From NCBI GenBank assembly GCA_007026445.1, contig VDMD01000005.1, forward strand, positions 434,001-498,000: a stretch of 64,000 nucleotides of DNA, given 5' to 3'. Below, one piece after another: positions 1-11,246 of this stretch. How positions within the stretch are numbered: position 1 is the stretch's first letter; each line of letters opens with the position of its first letter. The notes under the pieces were generated by a model. It was given only the letters and a program-made list of their open reading frames with translations. It was not told the origin of the DNA and ran no database searches. Origin of the DNA: Schizophyllum amplum. Lineage: Eukaryota > Basidiomycota > Agaricomycetes > Agaricales > Schizophyllaceae. The position numbers and the translations under genes were made by a program.

Positions 1-229
1 TATCTCGTCGTGCACGCTTATACCGTATGCCTCAACCGTCTTGTTTTCCATGGATATACTCTTGCCAAAGTTCAAAAGCTGGCTCGGCAACTGTCGAGAG
101 CGCAAGTTGAAGTTCATCGAGGACACGGTCATGTGATGGTTTTTCAAAACGCGCCTCGGCAAATCCCGAAATCGGACGATTTCCTGTTCGAACTTCTTCT
201 TACTGACTTTCTTGGTGCCTGCTGCCGCT

Positions 230-3017
230 ATGTACAACAGAGTTGACGTCCCGCACTCGGGCGAACAGCCGTTCACTGACTACTCGCGGTGGCGCCTGTT
301 AGTCAACGATGGCGGTCGGCACACGTGGCATTACCTCGAGACGGACGAGGAATGCGAGAAGTGGCCCATGAACGAGGTTGACAAGTTCTGGATGGGTATA
401 CCTTTGGTAAGTGCACGGTGTAGCAATCAACCTTGAGTCCTGCCATGCCTGCATCGTCTTCTGACTTTCACATCTGCGCAGAATCTTCCGACGCTGCCGA
501 AACCGAACAATTTCTTCGAGGCGGCCCGCAATGGGATGCAGTTTTACAAACATCTGCAAGCTCACGACGGACACTGGCCTGGCGAGTATGGCGGGCCCAT
601 GTTTCTGCTCCCAGGTGTTGTGATTGGGTCGTACGTTTCTGGCATGACCTTCAAGGACGCCGAACGTCGGGAGATGATTCGCTACCTTATAAACTTAGCG
701 AAGGAGGACGGCGGCTGGGGCCTGTTAGTAAACCGTTCTCCTCATTCTGGAATGACGCTGACTTGTGAGCGCAGGCACATAGAAGGACAGTCGACGGTTT
801 TTGGGACGGGTCTGAATTATGTCGCATTACGTCTTCTTGGTGTGGACGCCGAGCATCCGACGTGCGTCAAGGCAAGGTCAACCTTGCACAAGCTAGGTCA
901 GCTCATAGTGCCCGAATATGTGCTTGCATCTCGTTGACCTGAACATAGGTGGTTGTGCCGCCATTCCTGCCTGGGGTAAATTTTGGCTTTCGTTGCTCAA
1001 TGTCTACGACTGGGAAGGTGTGAACCCCGTACCGCCGGAGCTCTGGTAGTTTCATTTCTCATAGTTGATTCAATGAAACTGACTTCAGCTCAGGCTTTTG
1101 CCCGAATTCCTCCCATTTCACCCTTCTAAATGGTGGATCCATGTCCGTCAGCCATACCTGGCCATGAGCTATCTGTACGGCGTTAGGTTCAAAATGCCAA
1201 CCAACGATCTGACACTCGCTCTCCGGAATGTGGGTAATTGCTCCCGGGCGTATCTCGCTTACTGAAGATTTATATAGGAGTTATACACCGAGGATTACTA
1301 CAGGATACACTGGCCCGCGCAGCGGAACAATATTGCCGCAGTCGACCTTTACTCGCCGCATTCCAAGATCTACGATTTTATCAACGTCGTCCTCACAACT
1401 TACGGCTCTTGCCCCTTCCCGCCCCTTCTCAACGCAGGCGTCAACCGTGCGTACGAGCTCATCGTCATGGAGGACGAGAATACGTCCTATCAAACGCTCG
1501 CCCCGGTGAACAAAATGTTCAACCTCGTCGCGCGCTTCCACCGAGAGGGTAAAGAAAGCGACGCATGGAAGCAACACGAGATCAAGCGCCACGACTTCAT
1601 GTGGCTCGGCCCGGAGGGCATGCGTATATGTGGCACGAACGGCAGCCAGCTGTGGGACATTGCGTTTATCACCCAAGCATGCGTGGAGACGGGGCTGGCG
1701 GAGCTGGAGGAGAATAAGGAGTGCATGAAGAAGGCGCTCGAGTGGCTGGAGGGGGGTCAGATATTGGACCACCCCAAACATTACAAGACGGCGTACCGCA
1801 AGGGCACAAAGGGCGCTTGGGGCTTCAGGTATTTATGGTCCGTCTGCCGCGGGAAGGCGCGATGCTGATGAGTTTGAAGCACGAAGGAGCAAGGCTACCT
1901 CGTCACAGACTGCACAGCGGAGGGCATGAAGTCTGTCATGTATCTCCAGAACCACCTCGAGTACGTCGTTTCAATTCCGCTGGTGGGCCATCTGTATTCA
2001 AGTTGCTCCAGCTACACGCCCAAGCTCGTATCGGACGAACGCTTGCGTTGGCCAGTCGACCGGCTGCTCACCATGCAGAACCGTGGTGGGGGCTATGCCA
2101 GCTACGAAGTCATTCGCGGCCCGCAATGGATGGAGCTACTCAATCCCGCTGAAGTTTTCGGTGCGCATTTTCTGTGTCCTTGTCGGCGTTTCAGTTGTCA
2201 AAGATTTGGCAGGCAATATCATGGTGGAATACTGCTATCCGGAATGCACGACGTCAGTTGTCACCGCGCTGTCCCACTTCCGCTCGCTATATCCAAATTA
2301 TCGTGCCAATGAGATCGAGTGAGTTCTTCGGCAATGGCGTTTGCGTTATCTGAATTCCACCAGTCGCACCATACGCTACGCCATCGAGTACATCCATGAT
2401 GCGCAGACACCAGAAGGCGGCTGGGTCGGCTCCTGGGGCATCTGCTTCACATATGCAGCCATGTTCGCTACTGAGAGCCTTTCCCTCGTGGGCGAGACGT
2501 ACGAGACAAGCTCGTATGCGAAAAGAGCATGCGAATTCCTCCTCAGTCACCAGCGAGCGGACGGCGGGTGGGGCGAGAGCTACAAGGTAGCCCTAGCCAT
2601 CTTCAACGCGACATGTCACACTCATTCGTTCGCAGTCCTGCGAGCAAAGTCGCTGGGTCGAGCATGAGCAGACCCAGCACGTGCAGACCTGCTGGGCGGC
2701 CATGGCGCTCATGTACGCCAAGTATCCAACCCAGAGCCAATTGAGCGCGCTGCGCGCCTAGTGATGTCGCGGCAGAACCCTGTATGTGATTTTAACGTTA
2801 TAACGATGACATCTCATTCTGACACGTACTGCAGGACGGCTCTTGGCCACAGGAGGCCATCGAGGGCGTATTCAACAAGACGTGTGCGATTTCGTATCCC
2901 AACTTCAAGTTCGCCTTTCCAATCTGGATGTTGGGGAAGGCGCAGAAGTACCTGGACGGCTTGAAGGCGTTGGGAACGATCAATGGCAGTGGCACGTTGC
3001 ATGCGAATGGGCATTGA
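230..3017 (+). CDS. ERG7: Lanosterol synthase (oxidosqualene cyclase)
   Basis: Cyclises 2,3-oxidosqualene to lanosterol, the first sterol of ergosterol synthesis, on ER or lipid-droplet membranes. About ten exons can be joined. Introns read clearly at 407-481, 724-774 (in frame, 51 bases), 897-948 and 1230-1277. The product carries the family's QW repeats ([38 protein letters not shown]) and the DCTAE motif, whose Asp codon lies at 1908-1910 and is the catalytic acid in the family. WPAQRNN and [14 protein letters not shown] blocks also match. The start at 230 gives a plausible N-terminus leading to a RWRL block; an earlier exon left of the window is not excluded. The frame breaks near 2723-2727: the conserved tail [11 protein letters not shown] reads only if one base is added. 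It converges on LEO1 with a 158-base gap. Confidence 0.95.
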
Positions 3018-3175
3018 CTGGAGCATGTGCGAGCGCGGTTGTAGCGGACGATCTTGACATACTATCTTACCGGTGCTAGCGCTTAGCATACTAATGAATG
3101 TTCGTGCGGACATGGAATGGTTAGAGGCCAGATAAATTCAGCAGACCACCGCGGGTCAAGCTCAAGGCAACGTAT

Positions 3176-4678
3176 CTACTCTTCTTCCTCTTCCTCGACG
3201 TGAACACGGCGCCGCGAGTCTGCCCGCCGTATCCTGACGCGGTCCTCTTCCTCCTCGCTCTCGACATCCATCGCTTCCTCGCCGTCGTCTGACTCCTCTT
3301 TTGGCGAACTACGCCCGCCCGACTTCTTCTCGTCGCGGTTTCGCTTCTCCAGCTCCCGCTCTGCCCTATCCAATGCATCCTCATCCTCCTGATGGCGACG
3401 CCGCTTCGTCGAGGGTTCTTCCTCGGACTCATCTTCGTCAGCCACGACGAAGTCATCTTCCTGATACTCCCCGCCGCCTGACGCCTCATCCCGGCTGCGT
3501 CCCGCCTTCTTGCTCGTGCTGCCGCGGCGGCCACCACCCTCCTCCTCGTCATACGCATAACCCTCCTCTTCGTCGTCGTCACTCCACATATCGTCTGTCC
3601 GCCTGGAGCGGCGCGGCCTTGGCTCCGATCGCGTACGCTTCGTCTTCTTCATGTCCTGCCTGATGAGCTCCGCCTTCTCGCGCTCCGGGTCGACCGTGGG
3701 GTCCGGCGCCATGCGCACGCGCGCGGACTTGTTGCGCTTTTGGCTGACTGCGCTGACGAGCAGCGGTGGCTCTCCGAATGCATGTCGGACGGCGTGAGGG
3801 ACATGAAGCCGTGATGGGCGCCTCGCTCTGAAGAACCTGGGAATGTTTGTGCTGCGCGACAAGATAGGTGAGGCCCTGGGTTCGCCCGTGGGGCTGGGCA
3901 GGCGTTTGTGGGGCCGCTGGCTACCGGCGCCACCCATGGTCTGGCGCGTCATGGTGGCGGAGTTATCGACAGTCTGCTGGATGTCGAAGAGCTCCTTGCC
4001 AAGGCGAAGGCTGAGCGAGCCGTCTGACCAGCGAATGATTCGGCTGTTGGATTGACGGACCTGCGGGCAAAGTCAGCTAATGAGCTTCGAGATCCAGGAA
4101 CACGCACGTCCTCCCCAGGCTGTTCTTTCCCCCATCGCCAGCGTATTGTGTTCTCAACCTTCAACTTGATCGACAGGCTCTGCTCGCGCATTGACGCCGC
4201 AGTCGGCGCCATCTCGTTTTCGGGCCCTTCGTATATTCGGGGTGGAATGGTTTTGTGTCAAGAGTCAGGAAGTTCGGCATACGGACCACCCATGTCTGCG
4301 TAAATGATCAGTACTTCGATAGACGCGTCGGGGAAAATGTACTGACTGATCCATCCGAGCTTCTGGGAGGGGAAGATTGGGTAAAGACACGCTCGCTTCT
4401 TTCAGCGGTGCAACAAAAGGCGGCTCGTCATTCTCTGTGTACTCCAACTCTCGTCTCCGCTGTTGTTCTAGCGTGGGGAGCCGGTCAGAACCTGCTGAAG
4501 GGGTAGCGACGCTGCTATGTCTTTAGCAAGCGCTCACCAATATGTCTCAATCAACGTACTCTTCGTCCTCTCCAAAGAGATCTTCCGCGTCCCCCTCATC
4601 AGCTTGCTCTTGTTCTAGCTCAGGCTGCTCTTCTTCTTTGGGCGCGAACGCGTTCATGTCGACGTCCTGGTCTTGCAT
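3176..4678 (-). CDS. LEO1: RNA polymerase II-associated Paf1 complex subunit Leo1
   Basis: Nuclear subunit of the Paf1 elongation complex, which couples Pol II transcription to histone modification. Reading leftward: an acidic start (MQDQDVDMNAFAPKEEE), then LEQQRRRELEY, VVRMPNFLTLDTKPFHP, LKVENTIRWRWGKEQPGEDV, SNSRIIRWSDGSLSLRLG and ARVRMAPDPTVDPEREK, which are Leo1 landmarks. It ends in a charged Asp/Glu/Arg tail closing with a run of Glu. Introns fall near 4058-4110, 4275-4340 and 4510-4550. Within about 120 bases (3764-3886) the conserved segment passes through all three frames, as if three single bases were missing, and then returns to the original frame. The start is uncertain: the first in-frame Met is at 4678, and an upstream ATG at 4721 in another frame may be the true start if a base is missing there too. 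Confidence 0.9.
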
Positions 4679-5735
4679 ATATTCTTCCTGTGCAGAAACA
4701 CGGTTCCTGCGGAGTAGACATGTCTGTCAAGATAAAAGCAGCACAGTATGCCTTGCTGTCAGAGTTCAAGGCTGGATAAGGGTAGTCTCCGCCGGCGACG
4801 TGGGTAAAGGCTAGAAATCAGGCGGAGAACAATAGATGATGATCGTGACGCATGTAGGTAGTACCACATGGCGCTGTCACGCTCTGCTTCGGACCGACTT
4901 CCGCCTTCTCAATGAAAGTTCAACTTTGGTTCACTTCGAACATGCGTCCCACCTTGTGTGAAAGTCGCGCGACGACCGCGTGTTGACGGGACGGCATGCG
5001 CATTCCGGCTCCGATTTGGCTCGCTCCGACCTTCCCACAATTGGTGGATCGGCTGCCGGCACCTCGAGTTGCTGAGGACATCTTCGACTTGTCTTCGACG
5101 GCTCGAACCCAACTGGAGCCCACGACTTCCCCAGGTTCAAACCGCGGGTGCATCATGTAAGACTTATGGCATGGAAACATCCGGTGCGGCGGCGGTACAG
5201 GCCCTCTCCGCCCGCGGTTGTGACGGAGCTTCACAGACGGCTCGTGTACGGCAGTCATCCGCGGTGCGCCCACACAGCTATCGAGATGCGATCACATTCC
5301 TCACATCGGCCGCTCTCTATCACCCTCCGGGGCCTTCTCTGATTGAAGAAACTTACTGTATCTCGGCTGCCCGGCTTCAGGCTTCGGGCGCCTAATCCTG
5401 ATGAAGGCTTCAGTGCGATGGCTGCGCCAGGAATTAGACGCCGCCTCGTGCTGCCCATATCGAGAACTTCATTGATATGAGACGCGTCAACAACCTCATA
5501 TTATGACTGTGTGAACTCTCCCGCCTACTTATATAGATCGACGTTGTGTCGCTGATCCAAAGATCCCCCTCTCTCCCTTTTTCCCTCTTTCACCGCCTTT
5601 TGAGTGTCGTCGGCCCCCGCCATCGGGGCCCGTCCGGAGGTTTAGGCTGTGTGGCTGCCATTATTCAGTCTATCCATACATATTCACGCTGCCTACTCCT
5701 TCTACTGACGAGTCCTTCCTCCCTTTCTGTTCATC
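4679..5735. other. Intergenic, divergent promoter region
   Basis: About 1 kb between the LEO1 start (-) and the next gene (+). One reading frame (4958-5395, 145 residues) is open but has no recognisable domain, skewed composition and no splice context, so I do not call it. A pyrimidine-rich tract at about 5562-5595, shortly before the next gene, resembles the CT-rich leaders common near fungal transcription starts. I see no TATA box, tRNA or repeat here. Confidence 0.5.
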
Positions 5736-7194
5736 ATGTCATATCACGAGTGCGTTGCCGTCTCCTGCGTCTGTCGAACTGCGCTCACTCGTGGATCCGC
5801 TGCTACAGCCCCTTCCGCTCCTTTAACGATCAATACTATCCCCTGCCACCCACTGCCCTTTGGGACAATTCCCAGGCCGCTCAGGTACATCCCTTTGCTG
5901 CTTACCCTGTCCCTTCGTTGACATCCCGACAGTTCACATCCACGCCATCCACGCAGGATGCGCAAGAATTACCTACGGACGGTCTTCTACCTGAACTTAC
6001 GGACACCTATCCGATGACCATGGATCTCAGCGCACTGCAGTGGCAACTCCTCCGGCGCCAGTCAACGCCTCTGCCCAAGACCCATTTACATCATACGCAC
6101 CTTTCGAGGACCCACACACCATCGACTACAACCAGTTATTTTACGAGCCGTCCGCGGATTTTTCTGTCGGACATCACGCGCAAAATGGCGACCTCCCTAC
6201 CTGGCCGGCGGACGCGCTGTATCCTATTCTAGCCGCTACATCACCCTTCCTGGCCGGACTGCAGCAGCCAGCCCTTCATGCCAGTCCCGTCATGTCAAAT
6301 CACAGTGACGAGACGCTGGTAAACTCGCCTCCTGCTACCTCTCCTGGCTCCGCCTCCGATACCGTGTTCGCTGCCAGCCCAAAGCCCATCGGCGAACACG
6401 ACCTACAGGTGCATCAAGGACCGGTAAGCTGCCACTGGCACCAATCGCCTTGTGATCAGCACAGCTAACTTGCCATCAGCGGGCAAACCAATCCCCTCGA
6501 TCTGGTCCGCTCGCGCTCTTCGAGCACACTCGGCAGCTCGACTTCTTCAACGAGGCGAACGCCCTGAACATGCGCGACGGCGGGCCAATCGTCCCACAGC
6601 GTATGTACATGCCGACGACGCGGGCCGACCGCCGCTACGTCGAGGCCGTCGGACTCCAGCCGCCCATATACTTTCTACGGACGGACGGCGACTACGGCAT
6701 CCCTCTGTCGACTGCTCTCAGGCGCCGTACCAGCGAGCTCGCGGATCCGTCCCAGCGCGTCTTCGACGGCGTCCAGCCGAGCGTGTCTATCCGGCTTGAG
6801 GTAGGCTTTGCGCGAGCCATACCCTTGCCTCGCTGACCGCCGGTGCGCAGTGGCCCGGCTATCGTTCATGGACGCGCCAGATCCCCACGAAGGATTTCCG
6901 CAAGGTGCAGATGCCCATCACGCGTGAGAAGCTTGCGAAGGAGATCGCCAAGTGTGTGCAGCGCTTCATCAAGGTATGTGCTTGCTCTCTACCGCGAGGG
7001 GAACCGTGGAAGCTGACTCTCGGACGTGTATAGGAGCGGCAGCAGCACCCGATCACGGGTGACGCTCAGCTCCGTGCCTGGCGCATCGGCGACCGGGCAT
7101 CAAGCTCGAAGACCTCGTTCTGGTGTCCATGCACCATGTCTCGCGCGGCTCGTGGCAGCCCCAGCTCCGCCTGCGCGCCCCGCGCACGTTCTGA
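5736..7194 (+). CDS. Conserved basidiomycete protein of unknown function
   Basis: The start is set by splicing. ATG at 5736 gives MSYH, then an intron (about 5750-5811) joins to DPFRSFNDQYYPLPP in a Pro/Thr/Ser-rich region. The second half is more ordered: FFNEANALNMRDGGPIVPQR, DRRYVEAVGLQPPIYFLRT, then WPGYRSWTRQIPTKDFRK, EIAKCVQRFIK and GIKLEDLVLVSMHHVSRGSW before the stop. The disordered N-terminus with a compact C-terminal domain resembles a regulatory protein, but I recognise no named domain and assign no function. Introns are near 6424-6479, 6800-6850 and 6974-7033. Two frame breaks, near 6036-6042 and 7094-7098 (in a GGG run), are each closed by one added base. Conservation in other basidiomycetes is my impression from memory, not a search. 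Confidence 0.72.
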
Positions 7195-8473
7195 GAGTGC
7201 TTCGCCGCTCTCGGATGAGGCCGTTCGGCCTCGGTTTGGGTCTCGTACCCACGGCGTTAAATTCAATCCACTAATACCTCCACTCCCTATCCGCCGGGTT
7301 TCTTGACGACTTCTTGCTATGCTCTGTCTGGAGAGCCCTACAGTTTGATCACCGCTGAGGGTGCTGTTGGAGGGCTCGGATCCATTTGTATCATAAATTT
7401 CACTCATTGCTTGTATAATCAGTCACTACTTACATTTTGATTATAGCGTCTCTCTACCTTGGCCTCGTACATATAGTACGCTAGTGGTGTAGATGCTCGC
7501 ATATAAAATACTACTACATCTTGTCGCGATCAATTTGACGACTCATATGATACATAAAGAAAAAAAAAAAAAAAAAAAAAAAAATTATTTGTACGCTGAC
7601 ATTTTTTGTATCTGATCTTTTTTTTTTTTTCATTGTACTGACATAAGTATTGCGTAGGACGGGAGAAGCCTGCGAACCGCACATGTAGGTATATGGTAAT
7701 TTCCGGAGAATGGCGACCCCCCGGGGCGCGAGGTTTTCGCGTGTTGCTGTGCGTGCACGACCATCTCCTGTGGCTTCACTAAATGCCACCGAGATGAAGT
7801 ATATATCAGTGCTGCAACTGGCTCAGCACGCCGCTACCGCTGGCTAGCGGTATGATCCAGAGCATTGATTGTTGGTAAGATGGGGCGAGCACTCCTCGCG
7901 TGTGAGACCCGAGGAGTCCGGCTGGCTTCATCGGAGTCGCCCATGAAAAGGTCAAGGGCAGACTATCATGTATTCAGACCAATCCTGGCGTGCATCTATG
8001 AAATCAATCGCTGTTGTGAGAGCATCGAGCCCGATGGCTCAATAGATATGGCACCGCGACGTCGCATCGTGCTCACGGCAGACCCTCATCATGGTGTCGA
8101 GGCGGTGTCGACATGCTGTTCCCTGCCTCTTCCTTAGCAGACTCTCACGAACACCGTATCTGCTATTTGATGAGTCATTCCATGTAACGCTGATCTCACA
8201 AGCACTGAAAGGGAGATTCAACGGAAGTGCCAGACGTGAACGCCTTACGTCTTGTCGACATACTACTTAACTGGTCTCTTGCCTGCGGATAGTTATCTGA
8301 TCCTGACGCAGAGCCTTTGTCTTCTGGCGCGCTTTTGCGTTGCCATAAATTAATGAATCTGAGCATGCATCTTCATTCGTCATAAGTTCAACATTAAACG
8401 GCAATCGCCGGACGTCACGTCCACGGTCCTTTCCGATCCGCTCGGACCGGGACGTTCAATTGAACTCTGAAGA
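7195..8473. other. Gene-free stretch
   Basis: About 1.3 kb between two (+) genes. It should hold the 3' UTR of the preceding gene and the promoter of the uricolytic gene that follows. Apart from the A and T homopolymers listed separately I see no credible coding frame. A small open frame at 7865-8137 has no recognisable features. Confidence 0.5.
7560..7630. repeat. A25 tract followed by a T13 tract
   Basis: Twenty-five consecutive A at 7560-7584 and thirteen T at 7618-7630, separated by 33 mostly AT-rich bases. The tracts are complementary and could form a hairpin with a loop of about 33 bases. They may be a simple homopolymer expansion or a decayed poly(A) tail of an inserted retrocopy. I see no target-site duplication or reverse-transcriptase remnant. 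Confidence 0.9.
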
Positions 8474-9030
8474 ATGGCCACCATACTTCCTGCTCTCCCT
8501 GTCGTCGAGCACAGCACTTTTCCAGCGATGGACCGCTTGCGTTTGCGCTATCGACGCTGCTCGAGCCGTCCTCGATCCTCACGGACCGCCTTGTACCTGA
8601 GCTCACGCAATCAGACCTGAAGCTATCCTCGTATGCCGAGCTCATCGACGCTGCCTTGGACAGGGTTTCCCACTGGTCACACGAACAGCAGGCGCAATTT
8701 ATCGCAGGCCATCCACGCATCGGGGAGACGAAGGCTCTTTCCCACCTCAGCGCGAAGGAGCAAGCCGAACGGGCCACGCCTCCGGAAGTTCTCGCGCGCC
8801 TCGCGCACCTCAACGCGTGCTATGAGCGCAAGTACGAGGGCCTGCGGTATATCACCTTCGTCAATGGACGTTCGCGGGCGGAAATTGCGATAGAAATGGA
8901 GGAGGCGCTCGGCCTGGAGCACTCATTCTCGACTGATCAACCGCCTCTGGACACGATTGAGCCAGTGGAAGTGGAGGGGGACGCTTGGAAGGGCGAAGTA
9001 ACGCGAGCTGTAGGGGATGTGGGAAGATAG
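8474..9030 (+). CDS. 2-oxo-4-hydroxy-4-carboxy-5-ureidoimidazoline decarboxylase
   Basis: Third step of the urate-to-allantoin pathway: decarboxylates OHCU to S-allantoin, usually in the peroxisome or cytosol. Diagnostic blocks are FIAGHPRIGE (with the family's catalytic His), LSAKEQ, LARLAHLNACYERKYEGL and ITFVNGRSRAEI. Single exon of about 186 residues, close to the family length of 160-200. ATG at 8474 leads MATILPALPVVEH and then, after a break near 8532 needing one added base, PLAFALSTLLEPSSILTDRLVPEL, the expected helical start. No other urate-pathway gene is nearby. No clear C-terminal peroxisome signal is seen; the protein ends GDVGR. Confidence 0.92.
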
Positions 9031-10131
9031 CGAAAAGTCGATTGCAGTCATTTGAGGTGGAATAGAACTCGGTACGTCGTGAGCAATCCTTCGGAAGACG
9101 ACCTTACCTGATCATGAGCGCATGCTTTCAGATGTATCTGTACTGTAGGACTGGCATGATGAGTATGGCTTCAAACACCGTGCGCCCGACGTTGGCCGAT
9201 TGCGTGCACCCTTGCCAAGTTGTCGCAATAGGCCCTCTCCTCAGCCAACGATACACGCGATGCGGCCCAAAGAATGCGAATTCCCCGATACCGTCGAATG
9301 CTCACACGCCCATACTACTATGTGGGTGGCTCGCGCCACTGCCCCGCCCTCATTGACGACATGACAATCGACATGGCCCTGGGGGAGTTCCAGACGTTCC
9401 AGGGTGGTGGGAGCGTTCATATGACTGTTTCATGCAAGGTTCCCGGTGGCGAGCACCGACTCCTGCTCACACACTCGGCCCATGGATGAGCTTCGACCTT
9501 CGACAACAATAGCAGGGCACTTGATCAGGGACGGCATGCGAGAGACAATGGACGACAGCCATGGCGCCTCATTGGCTACTCCGAGCGTGCTTATGCCAAT
9601 GCGTCTCAGTGGCAAAGATTAATTTATTATCTTCCTACGGGGCTCTTGATGGCGGATGTTCCATGTTGTGGGTCCTCCCCAGATCACAAATTGCGTTTCA
9701 TGCCACTATTTCCAGCGATGCTTGAGTCCTGTGGACCGACGTACAAGCGAGTGTTGGGACCAAAACTCGCTATTCCTCGCTAAAGACATCCCTCCCATTG
9801 TCTTCGACGGCGCGACCTGTGACGCCTACGACTTGCTTCTGGGTACGTCGAACAACGCCTTGCAATTCGTGCTCAACTTTGGGCGGAGGCCTCTTGTTTT
9901 AGGAGGGTATCATTGCCGGTCTACGTCATTCTTTGCTCGCTCCAACTCCCCAATATCCTGTTGTAAATTCTGGCACGTGCACAGCATCAACGACACCTGA
10001 AGCAGAGACACCGTATGCTGCAGGGGACCCCGCCTGCGTACTTGCGGCTCGCTAAGCTGTAATTGGACCAAGACTCGCGTTGAGTTGACATCGTCTGAAC
10101 CGTAAGCGGCGACTGGGACGGACGGGACAGG
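9031..10131. other. Intergenic, no gene I can support
   Basis: About 1.1 kb. Short open frames at 9274-9489 and 9656-10000 contain protein-like runs (IPPIVFDGATCDAYDLLLG; MALGEFQTFQGGG) but have no intact start, splice pattern or known domain. They may be remnants of a decayed gene. The right end is the promoter of the secreted-protein gene. Confidence 0.4.
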
Positions 10132-10139
10132 TATAAAAG
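10132..10139 (+). promoter_or_regulatory. TATA box of the secreted-protein gene
   Basis: TATAAAAG lies 220 bases before the ATG at 10359. The leader appears to hold one or two introns: donors GTGAGC at 10193 and GTGAGT at 10300, with acceptors TTCAG ending at 10299 and ATCAG ending at 10356, just before the start codon. A strong TATA and leader introns suggest a highly or conditionally expressed gene. Confidence 0.7.
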
Positions 10140-10358
10140 CTGCGTATGCCGCCAGGCAATATCCTCAGCCTTCTAGTCGTCCTCTCCGTCAGGTGAGCTT
10201 TTACATCCCTTTTTTTCCATCATCCGCCTTACTGATCGTCCACCGGCGTCCAATTTGCTGTCTATCCACTAGTCTAGTATCTCCTCTTCGTCGCTTCAGG
10301 TGAGTATGACACCTGGCCGCTTCCTACACCTGTTGCTCACCACGTTCTTGCATCAGTC

Positions 10359-10745
10359 ATGTTCGCCACCAAGCTCTTCCTCGCCGCCGCGGTCGCGGCC
10401 ACCGTCGTTGTCGCAGATGACTACGTCAAGTGCGAGACCACTGACGGAAGCCCCAAACTGAAGGGCTGCCAGGACCTCTCCACCGGCTTTCAACAGGGCG
10501 CCGACCCCGACTGCGCGCAACCGTACGGCTCGGGTTGCCGCACAACCGCGTCGAACAACGAGGGCTGCGCGTTCGTGTTGTGCATGCAGGACGGCACGGA
10601 GCCCCAGTGCTCGGATCCGGACAGCGCGGGCCGCTTCACGCAGCAGGTCATCGACCAATGCGCGAGCAATGGAAAGGTCGGCGGGTACTACCACCAGGAC
10701 TTGGGCGATGGCCACTACTTGAACTACGAGTTCACGAACCCCTGA
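10359..10745 (+). CDS. Small secreted cysteine-rich protein
   Basis: 128 residues in one coding exon. Residues 1-19 form a signal peptide (basic Lys5, hydrophobic core, predicted cut after VVVA). The mature chain of about 109 residues starts DDYVKCETTDGSP and has eight cysteines (25, 37, 52, 60, 70, 75, 84, 101), enough for four disulfides, and ends with GGYYHQDLGDGHYLNYEF. It is acidic and has no lysine-arginine processing site or GPI signal. Size, secretion and Cys content fit the small secreted proteins of mushrooms and wood-decay fungi, some of which are effectors or cell-surface proteins. I cannot assign a specific role. Confidence 0.82.
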   Translation: MFATKLFLAAAVAATVVVADDYVKCETTDGSPKLKGCQDLSTGFQQGADPDCAQPYGSGCRTTASNNEGCAFVLCMQDGTEPQCSDPDSAGRFTQQVIDQCASNGKVGGYYHQDLGDGHYLNYEFTNP

Positions 10746-11246
10746 GGATGTCATAGATGAGTCTTGAATATGGTGTCGATTAGTCCTTGCATGTCCGCGC
10801 GCTCGTGCGTTACTGTATCCTATGTATAAGCAATTATTTATCTCAGCATCTCTATGTCTTCGGTAAAGCCTGTTGCTAGAGCGGCACCAATCAGGATATC
10901 GGAGGCATTGCGCTCTGAGTTCTCTTGACTTTAGTCTCCCCAGGGCGACGCTAGATTCCTCCTCCGCTGTGTGCAGAAAATGATCGTTTCTCACCAAGTG
11001 TCAAGATACTGTATCATAAGTCATGTTTAGTCGCGCCCTGAGCAATGCCCTGGCGCCACAGTGCATCTATTGTATTCCTTTACGGCAGTTTCTTTGTTCT
11101 TGGCATGCCAAGTTCGGGATGATCGGATCGGTGACTAGATATCAAAATCAGTGGTGCATATGGTGCCGTCGAAATTTGGGAACGGCCTTGCTTCAGGCGC
11201 TCACCGTCTCCCGGCTTCCCTCCCCCCTTCCTCCAAGGCGTCGACG
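10746..11246. other. Intergenic 3' UTR and promoter
   Basis: About 500 bases after the secreted-protein stop. I see no coding frame with support. A long frame on the reverse strand (10353-10997) is the antisense shadow of the secreted-protein gene. Confidence 0.5.

Noticed and set aside
2712..2733. A 22-base GT-AG segment that might be an intron in ERG7
   Set aside because: Far below the 45-base minimum seen elsewhere in the window, and removing it does not restore the conserved frame.
4958..5395. 145-residue forward open frame
   Set aside because: No domain, no splice context, and overlapping reverse frames of similar length; typical chance frame in GC-rich fungal DNA.
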